Made by a program: the position numbers and the translations under genes
Notes under the pieces: generated by a model
Seen by the model: only the letters and a program-made list of their open reading frames with translations
What the model was told of the DNA's origin: nothing
Databases searched by the model: none
Origin: Candidatus Defluviibacillus avedoerensis
Lineage (GTDB): Bacteria; Pseudomonadota; Gammaproteobacteria; Burkholderiales; Burkholderiaceae_C
Assembly (NCBI GenBank): GCA_016703665.1
Contig: JADJBS010000011.1
Coordinates: forward strand, 123,789 to 187,788
DNA length: 64,000 nt
Direction: 5' to 3'
In this document: one piece after another, positions 43,330 through 53,486 of the stretch
How positions within the stretch are numbered: position 1 is the first letter of the stretch
How the letters are laid out: every line of letters begins with the position of its first letter

Positions 43330-45414
43330 TTAAGGAAGAACCACACCGAAACCAGTGATCTTTGTACCGGATCCTAAAGTAACAGTGACATTGAAGGAAA
43401 CTGTCTCGCCTCCATTGCATTTGGTCAGAATAATACCGTGCTGCGTTGGCTCAGTTGTACTGCCAATATTTGTTCCACTGAAAGTTGCAGCACATTGCCC
43501 ATCAGGTGTAGCTGGCGCCTGGCTAACGACAACCGCAATAACAGCGTCTGCAGGCAATGGGTTGCCATTGCAGTCAGCCAACTGCACCCTGACCGCATCA
43601 CGCGATGCCGAAATGATTTGAGTTCGTTTGCTGGACGGAATTGAAGTGTCGTATCCACTTGGCGGACAAACCTCTCCTCCAGAGAAAACAATAGTCAAGC
43701 TTCCTCGAACTTTGGTTAAACCATCCCACTTAGCATTGCAAGTATTCTCCACAGACAGTCCTACATTGGAGTTCGCTGGACATGAAGAAGTACCGCTTGC
43801 AGAAGCTGGTATCGGGTACGTCACTTCACCGTCATTCGTGCCAACTACTAAGTTTGTGTAGGTGCTCGCAAAAGCCCTGCTCTCATCTTTATCAAGATAA
43901 GGTGTGCCTAAATCTTCAAATAGCTCGCCGACATCGTAGCGATTATTATTGTTCCCATCGATAAATGACTCTTCACCATCGGCATATGCGAGCACTGTCA
44001 CCCGCCCAGGTCGTACCTCACCGCCAGTAGCACTGGAACCCCATGGTCTGTAATTTTGACCAATTAGTTTGACCGTACATCCACCATCATTGATCAAGCA
44101 GCTACTCAGGTTTTTTCCGTCAGTGGTGTTGATTTGCCCACCTTCCGTCACAAAGGTAATTGGCGTCCCATTCGGCACAGGATTACCTTGACGGTCTGCG
44201 GCTCGAAGAGTTATGTCAACCTTGTTTCCATCTATTTTGTCAGTGAATCCAGCGCCGACATAAAAATTAAACTGGGATGCACTCAAACTAAAAAACCTCT
44301 GCGTCGGCAACCCAGTCTGGATCGTCAGAATATTGGAACTGGTTGTCACTGATGGGGTGTCGACCAGAGAAGCTTTTACCTGTACGTTGGTTGGTAGAGT
44401 GCCGGCACAAACGGAAAATGCAACGATCCCGTCCGCACCTGACGTAGCAGTGCTAGGTGAATTGCAGAAGTTAATTCCCCCATCGAGATTCGAGAGAGCA
44501 GCAGTAACCGGTATGCCAGACACGGGACCGCCCACTGTGTCGATAACCATGAATTGGACTATCGAAGTATTAGCACCCGTGGAGCCAATTTGATAAATGG
44601 TCGTAGGCGACGCCTTGACAAACTGCAAACCAGCAATTGGCGGAGCAGTAACCCTATAAGTGCTAGAAACGCTATTGCCACCAGCAGTTGCCGTCACAGA
44701 GCAATCCCCTTGAATGGTTGTCTGAACAACAGCGCTCGCTTTGCCGACTGAATCAGCTAGCGCCGACGTCGGAGAAACGGCTCCGCAGGTCGAACTGAAC
44801 ACAACAGAAACGGAGTTTGAAGTAGCCGCGAAGCCATTCAGCAAAACAGATGCACTGACATTGAGGGACTGCCCACGCTGCAAGACTGTGGGGTTAAGCG
44901 TCAAAGTTCCCAGTTCAATGGTTCCCGGATTGATTTGAAGGTCAATCGTTTGGGTCACAGCAACTGCGTTAACCGTGGAAGCGACATCTACCGTGACGAC
45001 ACCTGATGACGTGACGCTGGCTGGAGCAACTCGGAACAATGCGACACCCAGGTTGTCGGTCAACAATCCACCACTTGGCGTAACTGTCAGCAGTTTGTCG
45101 TCGGCAGTTACCTTGACAGTGGACAGTGGCGCTACAGCTCCCTTGGTGTCTTTAACCACAACCTTCAGGAACTGTTGCTGTGTTTGAGAAAGCGTACGAC
45201 CAGAAATAACGTTTCCCGTTTGATCCACCAATGTCAAGGTCACAGACGCAGTCGTCGAAGTGGTTGTCGTGCTGCCGGAAAAAGTGGATGTGCCAGAGGT
45301 ACTTGACGTTGAGCCAGTTGAACCAGCGCTTCCTCCGCCTCCTCCACACGAAGCAAGTATCAGTGAAAAAATCAAGGCAAATGTAGATTTGACTGAGGAC
45401 GAGAACATATTCAT
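43330..45414 (-). CDS. Ig-like (Big_1-type) lipoprotein with EF-hand-like loop, 2
   Basis: A 694-residue predicted lipoprotein, first gene after pilQ. ATG 45414 gives MNMFSSSVKSTFALIFSL and lipobox ILASC (Cys23), then a Gly/Ser/Thr linker. Several Big_1-like beta domains follow (LTLVDQTGNVISGRTLS, VTADDKLLTVTPSGG, RQGNPVPNGTPITFVTEGG). Near 43938-43995 is VTVLAYADGEESFI followed by DGNNNNRYDVGE, a 12-residue loop with EF-hand spacing. A cysteine-rich C-terminal part (six or more Cys) may be disulfide-bonded. The module YADGEE plus loop plus YLD is shared with the downstream paralogue. Function unknown; surface attachment or calcium-responsive pilus function is speculative. Confidence 0.8.
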   Translation of the reverse strand: MNMFSSSVKSTFALIFSLILASCGGGGGSAGSTGSTSSTSGTSTFSGSTTTTSTTASVTLTLVDQTGNVISGRTLSQTQQQFLKVVVKDTKGAVAPLSTVKVTADDKLLTVTPSGGLLTDNLGVALFRVAPASVTSSGVVTVDVASTVNAVAVTQTIDLQINPGTIELGTLTLNPTVLQRGQSLNVSASVLLNGFAATSNSVSVVFSSTCGAVSPTSALADSVGKASAVVQTTIQGDCSVTATAGGNSVSSTYRVTAPPIAGLQFVKASPTTIYQIGSTGANTSIVQFMVIDTVGGPVSGIPVTAALSNLDGGINFCNSPSTATSGADGIVAFSVCAGTLPTNVQVKASLVDTPSVTTSSNILTIQTGLPTQRFFSLSASQFNFYVGAGFTDKIDGNKVDITLRAADRQGNPVPNGTPITFVTEGGQINTTDGKNLSSCLINDGGCTVKLIGQNYRPWGSSATGGEVRPGRVTVLAYADGEESFIDGNNNNRYDVGELFEDLGTPYLDKDESRAFASTYTNLVVGTNDGEVTYPIPASASGTSSCPANSNVGLSVENTCNAKWDGLTKVRGSLTIVFSGGEVCPPSGYDTSIPSSKRTQIISASRDAVRVQLADCNGNPLPADAVIAVVVSQAPATPDGQCAATFSGTNIGSTTEPTQHGIILTKCNGGETVSFNVTVTLGSGTKITGFGVVLP

Positions 45415-45430
45415 AAATATTTGCAGAAAA

Positions 45431-47572
45431 TTATCGCGATGCAGCCAAATCAGCAATCATCTTTGGCGTAATAAAAACCAGCATTTCCTGCTTGTTAGTC
45501 GACCGACCTTTGGTCTTGAATAAATTCCCAAAGACGGGAATATCGCCAAGAACGGGAACTCTCGTTTCACTCTCGGTTTCATTTAATTCGAAGATACCGC
45601 CAATGACAACGGTGCCGCCATTTTCAACCAATACCTGGGTCTTGATGTGCTTGGTATTGATGGCAAAACCAGCTGCCGTTGACTGACCTACGCTGTCTTT
45701 ATTGACATCCAGGTCCAAAATGATGTTGCCTTCAGGTGTGATCTGAGGTGTCACCTCAAGCTTGAGGTTAGCTTTTCTGAAAGCAATAGATGTAGCGCCG
45801 CTGGCAGTGGCCACTTGATATGGCAATTCGGTACCCTGCTCAATAAGCGCCTTGGTCTGGTTGGCAGTGACCACGCGTGGACTGGATACAACCTTGCCCT
45901 TTCCGTCAGCCTCCAAAGCAGATATTTCAAGATTCAGAAACCGATTGGCAGCTGAGTTGAAAATAGAGATTGCAAAAGACGCCGCGTTATAACCGTTTTG
46001 ACCCACCGCAGGAAGATTCAAGAATGAGGTATTCAGCGTATCCAGGGTATTCGTAGATTCACCCGTTGTAGACGAAACTGCATTGTATGAGCCACCTAGC
46101 GCTGCTCTGTTTCCACCACCCAATGCGTAGCCAGGATCTCCACCTCTTACTCCACGCAAATCACTGCCACCGAGACGAACACCGAGGGACTTTCCAAAAG
46201 TGTCAGAGGCTTCAACGATTCGGGCTTCAATCAATACTTGACGAACCGCAATATCGAGCTTCGCAATCATTTGCTGGACCTGCTCAAGACGGCTGGCAAT
46301 GTCGGTCACAAAAAGTTGGTTGGTACGCGGCTCAGCTACAGCGCTTCCCCTGGCAGAAAGCATTCGCGCTGTTGTGTTATTCGTAGCACCGCCCGTAGGC
46401 GCAATCTGCTTGACAATATCTTCTGCTTTTGTGTAGTTCAGCTGAAATGATTGGGTTCGCAGTGGTTCCAGATTCTGGATCGCGAGGCGGGACTCAAGCT
46501 CAAGCTTTTCTTTGGCATTGATTTCCTCCTTGGGTGCAATCCAGAGAACATTGTCATTCTTGCGCATGCCCAGACCTTTGGCCTGCATAATGATGTCCAG
46601 CGCTTGGTCCCAAGGGACATCCTTCAGACGCAAGGTCACTGCACCCGTAACAGAGTCAGAGGTCACGATATTAAAGTTGGTGAAATCAGCAATCACCTGC
46701 AAGAGCGCCCTGACATCAATGTTTTGAAAATTAAGTGACAGCTTCTCTCCAGTAAAACCAACGCCTTGTGTCAGCTTGCCCGGATCCACTTTCTGGGGCC
46801 TGACCTCAACCACGAATTGACTGTCGCTCTGATAGGCACTGTGCTCCCAAGGCCCTTTTGGCTCAATCACCATCCTCACCCGCTCACCCAATGCAAAAGT
46901 GGTAACGGTCTGAATAGGTGTCCCAAAGTCTGCGACGTCAAGTTTTCTGCGCAAACCCTCAGGCAGGGAAGATTTCAAGAATTCCACGACGATAGCTTGC
47001 CCTTGCTGACGCAAATCAACACCAACCTGGTTGTTGGCCAAGGTGACGACAACACGCCCAGCGCCTTCATTGCCACGCCGGAAATCAAGATCTCGCAGTG
47101 GCAGAATGTCTTTGTTCAAGATTTCGGCAAAGGCTGCTGTTGTGCCTGACACATTCGCAGGAGGATTCGCCACGGGCTCCAGCGAGACAAACAAGGATTT
47201 TCCCTTGACCTCCGCCGTGTAAGCCGCTGCCTGCTTCAAGTTCAGGACAACACGGGTGCGTTCGCCCGCCTGCACCACGCTGACAGACTTCAGGTTGCCT
47301 TGATTGATTTCGATCGATGAACGGCCCATGGCGTTAACAACACCTTGAAAATCAAGCGCTATCCGGGCGGGGGACTGAATCGTGAACCCAGTCGGTACAG
47401 AGTCAATGGATTGAGACAGGTCAACACGTACAACTTCTACGCCAGCCTGTACCGACCCTGTAACAGCCTCAATGGCATTTTGAGCATGCGCTACCTGCAG
47501 CATGCTGAGGTTTGCGAGCATCAAAAGTGCAAGCTGCGCGCACCTGTTTGCAAAATGTGCCGTCAATCTCAT
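45431..47572 (-). CDS. pilQ: Type IV pilus secretin PilQ
   Basis: A 713-residue outer membrane secretin through which the type IV pilus exits. A signal peptide (ALLMLANLSMLQVAHAQN) is followed by two AMIN domains that bind peptidoglycan (RVDLSQSIDSVPTGFTIQSP and the VVVTLANNQVGVDLRQ part), a short secretin N-domain (LNFQNIDVRALLQVIADFT), N-terminal secretin domains and the C-terminal secretin core with VPVLGDIPVFGNLFKTK. Its ATG overlaps the pilP stop by 4 bp. It is the last classical pil gene of the cluster, with the lipoprotein genes following 16 bases later. Confidence 0.97.
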   Translation of the reverse strand: MRLTAHFANRCAQLALLMLANLSMLQVAHAQNAIEAVTGSVQAGVEVVRVDLSQSIDSVPTGFTIQSPARIALDFQGVVNAMGRSSIEINQGNLKSVSVVQAGERTRVVLNLKQAAAYTAEVKGKSLFVSLEPVANPPANVSGTTAAFAEILNKDILPLRDLDFRRGNEGAGRVVVTLANNQVGVDLRQQGQAIVVEFLKSSLPEGLRRKLDVADFGTPIQTVTTFALGERVRMVIEPKGPWEHSAYQSDSQFVVEVRPQKVDPGKLTQGVGFTGEKLSLNFQNIDVRALLQVIADFTNFNIVTSDSVTGAVTLRLKDVPWDQALDIIMQAKGLGMRKNDNVLWIAPKEEINAKEKLELESRLAIQNLEPLRTQSFQLNYTKAEDIVKQIAPTGGATNNTTARMLSARGSAVAEPRTNQLFVTDIASRLEQVQQMIAKLDIAVRQVLIEARIVEASDTFGKSLGVRLGGSDLRGVRGGDPGYALGGGNRAALGGSYNAVSSTTGESTNTLDTLNTSFLNLPAVGQNGYNAASFAISIFNSAANRFLNLEISALEADGKGKVVSSPRVVTANQTKALIEQGTELPYQVATASGATSIAFRKANLKLEVTPQITPEGNIILDLDVNKDSVGQSTAAGFAINTKHIKTQVLVENGGTVVIGGIFELNETESETRVPVLGDIPVFGNLFKTKGRSTNKQEMLVFITPKMIADLAASR

Positions 47573-48096
47573 TTTGTCCCCTCTTGCAACTGCAATGTAG
47601 TTGGACGCTCAATCCATTCGCCACTGGCATCTTGCACAATTTCACGCAAATTCATTTCAGTTTCGGACACTTTAATGACTTTCCCGTAGTTCTGACCGAT
47701 GTAGCTACCCACCTTGACCTGGTAAAGCAAATTATCCGCCTTGACCAAGGCGATTGGCAGCCCCTTTTTGATCAAGCTCCCCACCATCACCATGGTATCC
47801 AAAGGAAAGTATTCCAGCGCTTCTTTTCTACGGTTGAGTTCAACCGAAATCAACGCTGAATTTGAGGGGTGTCCCATTTCGTTGCGCAGCGCTTGAGTCA
47901 GTTTCTGACTACTGAATGGATCAACCGACCGCTCTTCGGTATACGCTTGCGGCACAAACCTCTTTGGAGCCGGTATGGGGGATACACGGGAACGAGTCTC
48001 TGCTCTCTGCGATTGCATCCACGCCTGCAGATCGTCGTTTACTGATGCACCGCACCCTGACACCGCGACAGATACGAAAAAGCAAAGGGAAACCAC
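47569..48096 (-). CDS. pilP: Type IV pilus inner membrane lipoprotein PilP
   Basis: A 175-residue lipoprotein linking the PilNO complex to PilQ. The start is placed at GTG 48096, directly after the pilO stop; this gives a signal with lipobox VAVSGCGA. The frame is open to 48153 but would run into pilO. The C-terminal HR domain (YFPLDTMVMVGSLIKKG, ADNLLYQVKVGSYIGQNYGKV) is the part that binds PilQ. Confidence 0.94.
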   Translation of the reverse strand: MVSLCFFVSVAVSGCGASVNDDLQAWMQSQRAETRSRVSPIPAPKRFVPQAYTEERSVDPFSSQKLTQALRNEMGHPSNSALISVELNRRKEALEYFPLDTMVMVGSLIKKGLPIALVKADNLLYQVKVGSYIGQNYGKVIKVSETEMNLREIVQDASGEWIERPTTLQLQEGTK

Positions 48097-48097
48097 C

Positions 48098-48793
48098 TCA
48101 CTTTTTTGCTCCTTCTGTAGCCTTGCGCTGCGCTGCGACTTCGTCAGCATCAAGATAACGGAATGTTTTGGCAGTAGCCTCCATTGACAGCATGCCGTCC
48201 TTGCTGGCAGCCAAATCTCTAAGTGGCCCCACAGCCAAATTGTTCAAAGTCACAATCCGGGAAAGATGTGCGATATCGGAAGCAAAGGCACCAATGTCAT
48301 GGTAGCGACCAGTCACCCTGACTGCGATCGGTAACTCGGCGTAGTAGTCCTTGACGACGACTTGCCCCGGTCTAAAGAGATCGAACTGAAGACTTCTACC
48401 CAAACCTGCCTGATTGATATCTGAAAGCAGCGCATCCATTTCTGATTTGCTCGGTAGCTGCTTTTCAAGCTGGGTTACATATTGCTGCACCTGTTCGCGT
48501 TGCTTTTTTAAGGCCTCAAGATTCACAGCCTGAACCAGCTTTTTTTTGTAATCTTCGCGTAGCGTGACCTCTTTAGCTCGTTCAGCCTCCAGCTCATCGG
48601 CCGACCCACCGACCCAGACAAACCATAGTCCTGCCACCACGGCTGTGATAACAGCTATATATAGCAACCACCGTGGAACACTTGGCCAAGTAGAGGGATC
48701 ATTTGGGTCGAGTCCACGAAACTGTGAAGCAATGCGCTCCTGCAACGCAGCAAAATCGAACTGAACAGAAGGTACTTTGATCACCATGGCCAT
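48098..48793 (-). CDS. pilO: Type IV pilus inner membrane protein PilO
   Basis: A 231-residue bitopic protein: short cytoplasmic region, one membrane span (LLYIAVITAVVAGLWFVW), periplasmic coiled coil (LEAERAKEVTLREDYKKKLVQAV) and ferredoxin-like domain. It dimerises with PilN in the alignment complex. It lies 12 bases after pilN in the conserved order. Confidence 0.95.
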   Translation of the reverse strand: MAMVIKVPSVQFDFAALQERIASQFRGLDPNDPSTWPSVPRWLLYIAVITAVVAGLWFVWVGGSADELEAERAKEVTLREDYKKKLVQAVNLEALKKQREQVQQYVTQLEKQLPSKSEMDALLSDINQAGLGRSLQFDLFRPGQVVVKDYYAELPIAVRVTGRYHDIGAFASDIAHLSRIVTLNNLAVGPLRDLAASKDGMLSMEATAKTFRYLDADEVAAQRKATEGAKK

Positions 48794-48805
48794 TTGACTT
48801 ACATG

Positions 48806-49432
48806 TTACCTGGATACAGGTAGTGCAGCAGGCGTAGCGGCACTGGCAGCCGCCGTGGCCTTTTGCGCATCTGTTGCCCTGACCAACCCAGCCCGAATGG
48901 TGAAATTTGAAACCCGGCGCTGCTCGCGCTGGCTAAGCTTGAGTTGATCTGCAACGATTTCGATCAGATCGGGCTTGGACAACCAAAGGCTGTTAACAGA
49001 AAAATTACGCAGCAACTCCGATACACGTTCATTGGATTGAGCGACGCCCTGCAAGGTTATCGTTTGATTCTCCTGCTTAAGACTATTAATGTAGACCCCA
49101 CTGGGCAATTGTTTGACTAGCTCATTTAACAGATGGACAGGGAGGTTCCTGTCAGCCTGCAGATCCTCAACCGCTTGCTGACGGGCACGCAGTGCCGTTA
49201 TCTCCGACTGCAAGTTGGCAATGTCTTTGATCTGAGCATCCAGTCTTATATTCTCATCTTGCAACAGCATGTTGCTACTACGTTGATCAGATATCTGCCC
49301 CTGATACCAAAGATAGGCAGCAACTGACAGCAGGGCACCAAAGATCGCGGCACCGCCTAAAGCAGCGTAAAACGATTCCCTTTGCCGTTTTCGCGCAGCT
49401 TCTCGGTGCGGCAGCAGGTTGATTAATATCAC
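48806..49432 (-). CDS. pilN: Type IV pilus inner membrane protein PilN
   Basis: A 209-residue bitopic protein. GTG 49432 gives (M)ILINLLPHREAARKRQ, the conserved N-terminus that binds PilM; it overlaps the pilM stop (GTGA). A membrane span (FYAALGGAAIFGALLSVAAYLW) and a periplasmic coiled coil (IRLDAQIKDIANLQSEITALRARQ) follow. The Asn-Leu-Leu-Pro-His-Arg motif is intact. Confidence 0.95.
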   Translation of the reverse strand: MILINLLPHREAARKRQRESFYAALGGAAIFGALLSVAAYLWYQGQISDQRSSNMLLQDENIRLDAQIKDIANLQSEITALRARQQAVEDLQADRNLPVHLLNELVKQLPSGVYINSLKQENQTITLQGVAQSNERVSELLRNFSVNSLWLSKPDLIEIVADQLKLSQREQRRVSNFTIRAGLVRATDAQKATAAASAATPAALPVSR

Positions 49433-50507
49433 TGCATGAATCTCCGCATCGCCAACCCGCAAGAAGTCAGGTAGGAGGGTGCCTCTCGCCGCATACGTTT
49501 TTCACGGACCGAGTCTTTCACATCCATGCCATCGAAAGGATTTACCAGATTGGTGGCAAACCCGGTTTGAGCCATCACGGCCTCGGGCAACCCGCTAAGT
49601 GCAGACGATCCACCTGCCAGCATGATGTAGTCCACTTTGTTGAAGGGCGTACTGGTAAAGAAAAACTGTAAAGCACGACCGATTTCCTGTGAAAGACTCT
49701 CCACAAATGGCTTCAATACCGAGGTGTCGTAATCCTCGGGTAAATCACCCGATCGCTTCTTGGCTTCGGCCTCTTCCTGGGAAAATCCGTACTGGCGGAC
49801 GATCAATTGTGTCAACTGCGCGCCACCAAACGCCTGGTCGCGGTCGTAGACTACCTCACCGTTACGGATAGCTTGCATCGTCGTGGTAAACGCACCGACT
49901 TCAAACAGTGCAACCATGCAATCTAGGCCTTTTTCAGGCAAATTTTCGATCAGTCGCTCTGCTGCCAAGCGTGATGCATAGGACTCAACATCCAGGATCA
50001 CAGGTTTTAAGCCTGCAGCCTCTGCAAGGCCCTGGCGGTCCTGAACTTTTTCTTTACGGGAGGCTGCAATTAGCACGTCCACATCGCCTGGCGAGTTCGC
50101 AGAAGCTCCAATCACGCAAAAATCCAGACTCACCTCATCCAGCGAAAAGGGAATGTACTGGTTGGCTTCAGATTCAACCTGAATTTCAAGCTCTTGGTCG
50201 CTTAAACCGCTTGGAAGCACAATTTTTTTGTTATGACGGCGGACGTGGGTAATGCAAGTGCAACATTTTTAGTGCGCGTGCCGCTTTTCTTGACTACACG
50301 GCGCACTGCGTCAGCAACCTCATCAAATTTCTCAATGTTGCCATCGGCAATCCAGCCTGATTCCAGAGGCTCGATTGCACACCGTTCAAGCACCATCTGC
50401 CCACCTTGATTGCGACTCAGTTCAACCAATTTGACGCTGGAGGAACTGATATCCAGCCCCAACAGCGGTTCCGGACCGCGTTTGAACAAGGATTTCAGAT
50501 CAATCAA
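49429..50507 (-). pseudogene. pilM: Type IV pilus actin-like protein PilM, frameshifted in a seven-A run
   Basis: PilM is the actin-like cytoplasmic ATPase-fold protein that binds the PilN N-terminus. From ATG 50507 the frame codes for the N-terminal 101 residues (LLGLDISSSSVKLVELSR, the phosphate-1 motif) and stops at 50202. The rest of PilM (LPSGLSDQELEIQVESEANQYIPF to the C-terminus, ending 49429) is in the next frame. The two frames meet at seven As (T at 50223-50229 on the plus strand). One more A would give VITKKIVLPSG and a normal 359-residue protein. The sequence ACAAAAAAATT is in the right phase for a -1 slip (A AAA AAA), so full-length PilM could be made without any mutation. Sequence error is also possible. 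The GGGGG before ATG 50507 is a good ribosome binding site. Confidence 0.85.
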
Positions 50508-50719
50508 AACTGCCCCCTAAAACGCACGTATGCACTACATGTTGTAACACCGTGAAGTCGCCCTGACATATCGAAAATGGTACAGATGCACTGCGCCAAA
50601 CTTAAGAAATTACTTGAATACTATCAGCAAGCCTTTTGTCTGGTAAAGAAACCCCTACTTTTCATCACATCCCTGCCAACTAAGCCGTTGTCAAAACCAC
50701 ACGCCGATCCATTTTTATA

Positions 50720-53141
50720 ATGCCGCTATCCACGGGCCCGCTCATGCCGACCAAAAATATTCCAAAAAACACCTCGCGACGTGAGGGAAACCTACCAGAA
50801 GCCACATTGGGGAAGACAATTTTCCGATGGCTTGTGGGTTTAAGTGGCCTTGTCCTTGCTGCCATCGCGGGGGGGTTGTGCTTGGTGGCTGTGGCCTTGG
50901 CCATTGCTTACCCCAATTTGCCAGATGTGTCGGACATGACGGAATACAGTCCCAAATTGCCCTTACGGGTCTATTCTGCGGACCAAGTGCTTATCGGTGA
51001 ATTTGGGGAAGAGCGGCGCAACCTGACTCCAATCGAACAAATCCCTCAAGTTATGAAGAATGCCGTGCTGGCTATCGAAGACTCACGCTTTTATCAGCAC
51101 GGTGGCGTTGATTACCTGGGCGTTATCCGTGCGGGATTGGCCAATCTCGGCAAACTCAAAAGTCAGGGTGCGTCAACCATCACGATGCAAGTGGCTCGCA
51201 ATGTTTACCTGTCATCAGAAAAAAACTTATACCCGAAAAATTTACGAAATCCTGTTGACTTTCAAGCTGGAGCATTCACTCTCCAAAGACAAGATTCTCG
51301 AAATCTACATGAATCAGATTTTTTTAGGCAACCGTGCCTACGGCTTTGCTGCGGCATCGGAGATTTATTTCGGTAAGCCACTAAAGGACATCAGCATTGC
51401 CGAAGCGGCCATGCTGGCCGGCTTACCCAAGGCACCATCCTCCTACAACCCGATTGCCAACCCGCCCCGCGCCAAGGCACGCCAGCAATACATCATCGAC
51501 CGTATGGAAGAAAACGGGTTCATCACCGCAGTCCAGGCAGAAGTAGCTCGCAAAGAGGAGCTTCGAATTCGGGCGGCTCAGGATAACAACAGCATTCACG
51601 CCGAGTATGTCGCAGAAACTGTGCGGCAAATGATTTATGCCCAGTATGGCCCTGAGACGTATACACGTGGGTTGAACGTGTTTACCACGCTAAAGTCAGA
51701 TGATCAGATTTCTGCCTACAAGGCGCTGCGCAAAGGAATCATGGATTTCGAACGACGCCAGATCTACCGTGGTCCAGAGAAATTCATTGACATCCCTGCG
51801 AGTCGAAAACTGGCAGAGGACGCCATTGATGACGCCTTGACCGAGCACCCTGACAACGACGACATCTATGCGGCAGTCGTTACCCAAGCCTCTGCAAAAG
51901 CGGTAATGGCCGTACGACAGAATGGTGAAACGATTGAAATCACCGGTGAAGGACTTCGACCGGCGCAATCAGGGCTTTCAGATAAGGCACCGCCCAACAT
52001 ACGAATTCGCCGCGGAGCAATAGTACGAGTGGTTCGCACACCCAAAAACACATGGGAAATCACACAATTACCCGAAGTCGAAGGCGCTTTTGTTGCAATG
52101 GATCCCCGAAATGGGGCAATCAAAGCACTGGTAGGTGGGTTTGACTTTGAAAAGAACAAGTTCAACCACGTCACACAGGCATGGCGCCAGCCTGGCTCCA
52201 GTTTTAAACCGTTCATCTACTCTGCCGCGCTCGAAAAGGGTTTTACACCTTCTACCGTTGTGAATGATGCTGAGTTGTTTTTCAACGCTGGAGTAACCGG
52301 TGGGCAACCTTGGGAGCCCAAAAATTACGACGGTAAATTTGAAGGGCCAATGAGCTTACGCAGGGGTTTAGCCAAGTCCAAAAACATGATTTCCATCCGC
52401 GTCTTACAGTCCATTGGCGCCAAATATGCACAGGATTGGGTTGGAAAATTTGGTTTCGATACCGAAAAACACCCTCCCTACCTGACGATGGCGCTGGGTG
52501 CTGGATCAGTTACTCCTATGCAAATGGCGACTGGATACTCGGTTTTTGCAAATGGCGGGTACCGCGTGGCGCCTTATTTGATCACCAAAGTCACAGATCA
52601 AAAAGGCAAAGTGCTGGTGGAAAGCCAGCCTACTGCCAGAGACGAATCCGCCAGGGCAATTGATGCACGCAATGCTTTCATCATGGACAGTTTGCTGTCT
52701 GAAGTGATGCGAAGTGGCACAGGAGCCAAGTCGGGTGAACTGAAACGAGCCGACTTATATGGGAAAACCGGTACAACCAACGACTCCATCGACACTTGGT
52801 TTGCCGGGTTTCAGCCAACGCTGGCTGCAGTAGTCTGGATGGGTTACGACACACCGCGCAAGCTGGGGGATCATGAAACGGGAGGGGGCTTAAGCTTGCC
52901 GATATGGATATCCTACATGCGTACAGCGCTCAACGGAGTTCCCATTACAGAGCCGTCAGCACCTGAGGGGGTCGTGAATGTAGGTGGCGAGTGGTACTAC
53001 GACGAATATGTCAAAAGTGGTGGCGTGACCAGCCTCGGCCTGACAGACAAAGACAGCACGCCAGAAAACCCCGGATCAGAAACGCAGGCGCTCCCCCCTG
53101 CCGATGAGAAGAAACGGATTCTCGATTTATTCAAGAATTAG
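50720..53141 (+). pseudogene. mrcA: Penicillin-binding protein 1A, frameshifted in a seven-A run
   Basis: A bifunctional peptidoglycan glycosyltransferase and transpeptidase. The frame from 50720 codes for the membrane anchor (LVGLSGLVLAAIAGGLCLVAVALAIAYP) and the first glycosyltransferase motifs (EDSRFYQHGGVDYLG, GASTITMQVARN), then leaves frame at seven As (51219-51225). The rest continues one frame over: KTYTRKIYEILLTFKLEHSLSK, then NQIFLGNRAYGFAAASEIYFGK, and the transpeptidase serine in RQPGSSFKPFIYS with SKN and KTGTT motifs, ending at 53141. Removing one A gives an 806-residue protein. A sharp TATAAT (50716-50721) overlaps ATG 50720, so ATG 50744 (MPTKNIPKN) may be the true start. PBP1A beside pilM is the usual arrangement. 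Confidence 0.85.
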
Positions 53142-53144
53142 ATT

Positions 53145-53474
53145 TCACGCCTGAAAGAGCAAACTTTGACCGCTTTGCGCGCAAGCATCGCTTGTCAATT
53201 GCTCGAAGAAATCATGTCCTGTCTTGGTATCGGCCCAATGCGTACTGACAAAGCGGTAGTGATAGCCCCCTGAGCGGGAGGCTAACCAAACCTCTTGCAA
53301 CGGCTTCTGCAGGTTCACAATGATCTGACTACGGTTAGGAAAACTGAGAGTAATCATGCCGCCAACGCGCTGGTTATCAATATCAGCATCCGTCGAATCA
53401 TTGATGCGATCACAGGTAGCCTCCACTACCTTCAGCAGCGCTTCTGCGTGATCCAGGAATTCGAGGTCAGTCAT
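53145..53474 (-). CDS. cyaY: Frataxin-like iron donor protein CyaY
   Basis: A 109-residue frataxin homologue that regulates iron supply in Fe-S assembly. ATG 53474 gives MTDLEFLDHAEALLKVVE with the acidic ridge and later GGMITLSFPNRSQIIVNLQKPLQEVWLASRSGGYHY, the frataxin core. The frame extends to 53504 but would cross into the divergent lptM gene. It ends 3 bases from the PBP1A stop, so the transcripts converge. Confidence 0.95.
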   Translation of the reverse strand: MTDLEFLDHAEALLKVVEATCDRINDSTDADIDNQRVGGMITLSFPNRSQIIVNLQKPLQEVWLASRSGGYHYRFVSTHWADTKTGHDFFEQLTSDACAQSGQSLLFQA

Positions 53475-53486
53475 TACAATTTCACC

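Noticed and set aside
43330..45414. CRISPR-like or satellite repeat within the lipoprotein genes
   Set aside because: The apparent repetition comes from repeated Ig-like domains and Ser/Thr-rich coding, without regular spacers.
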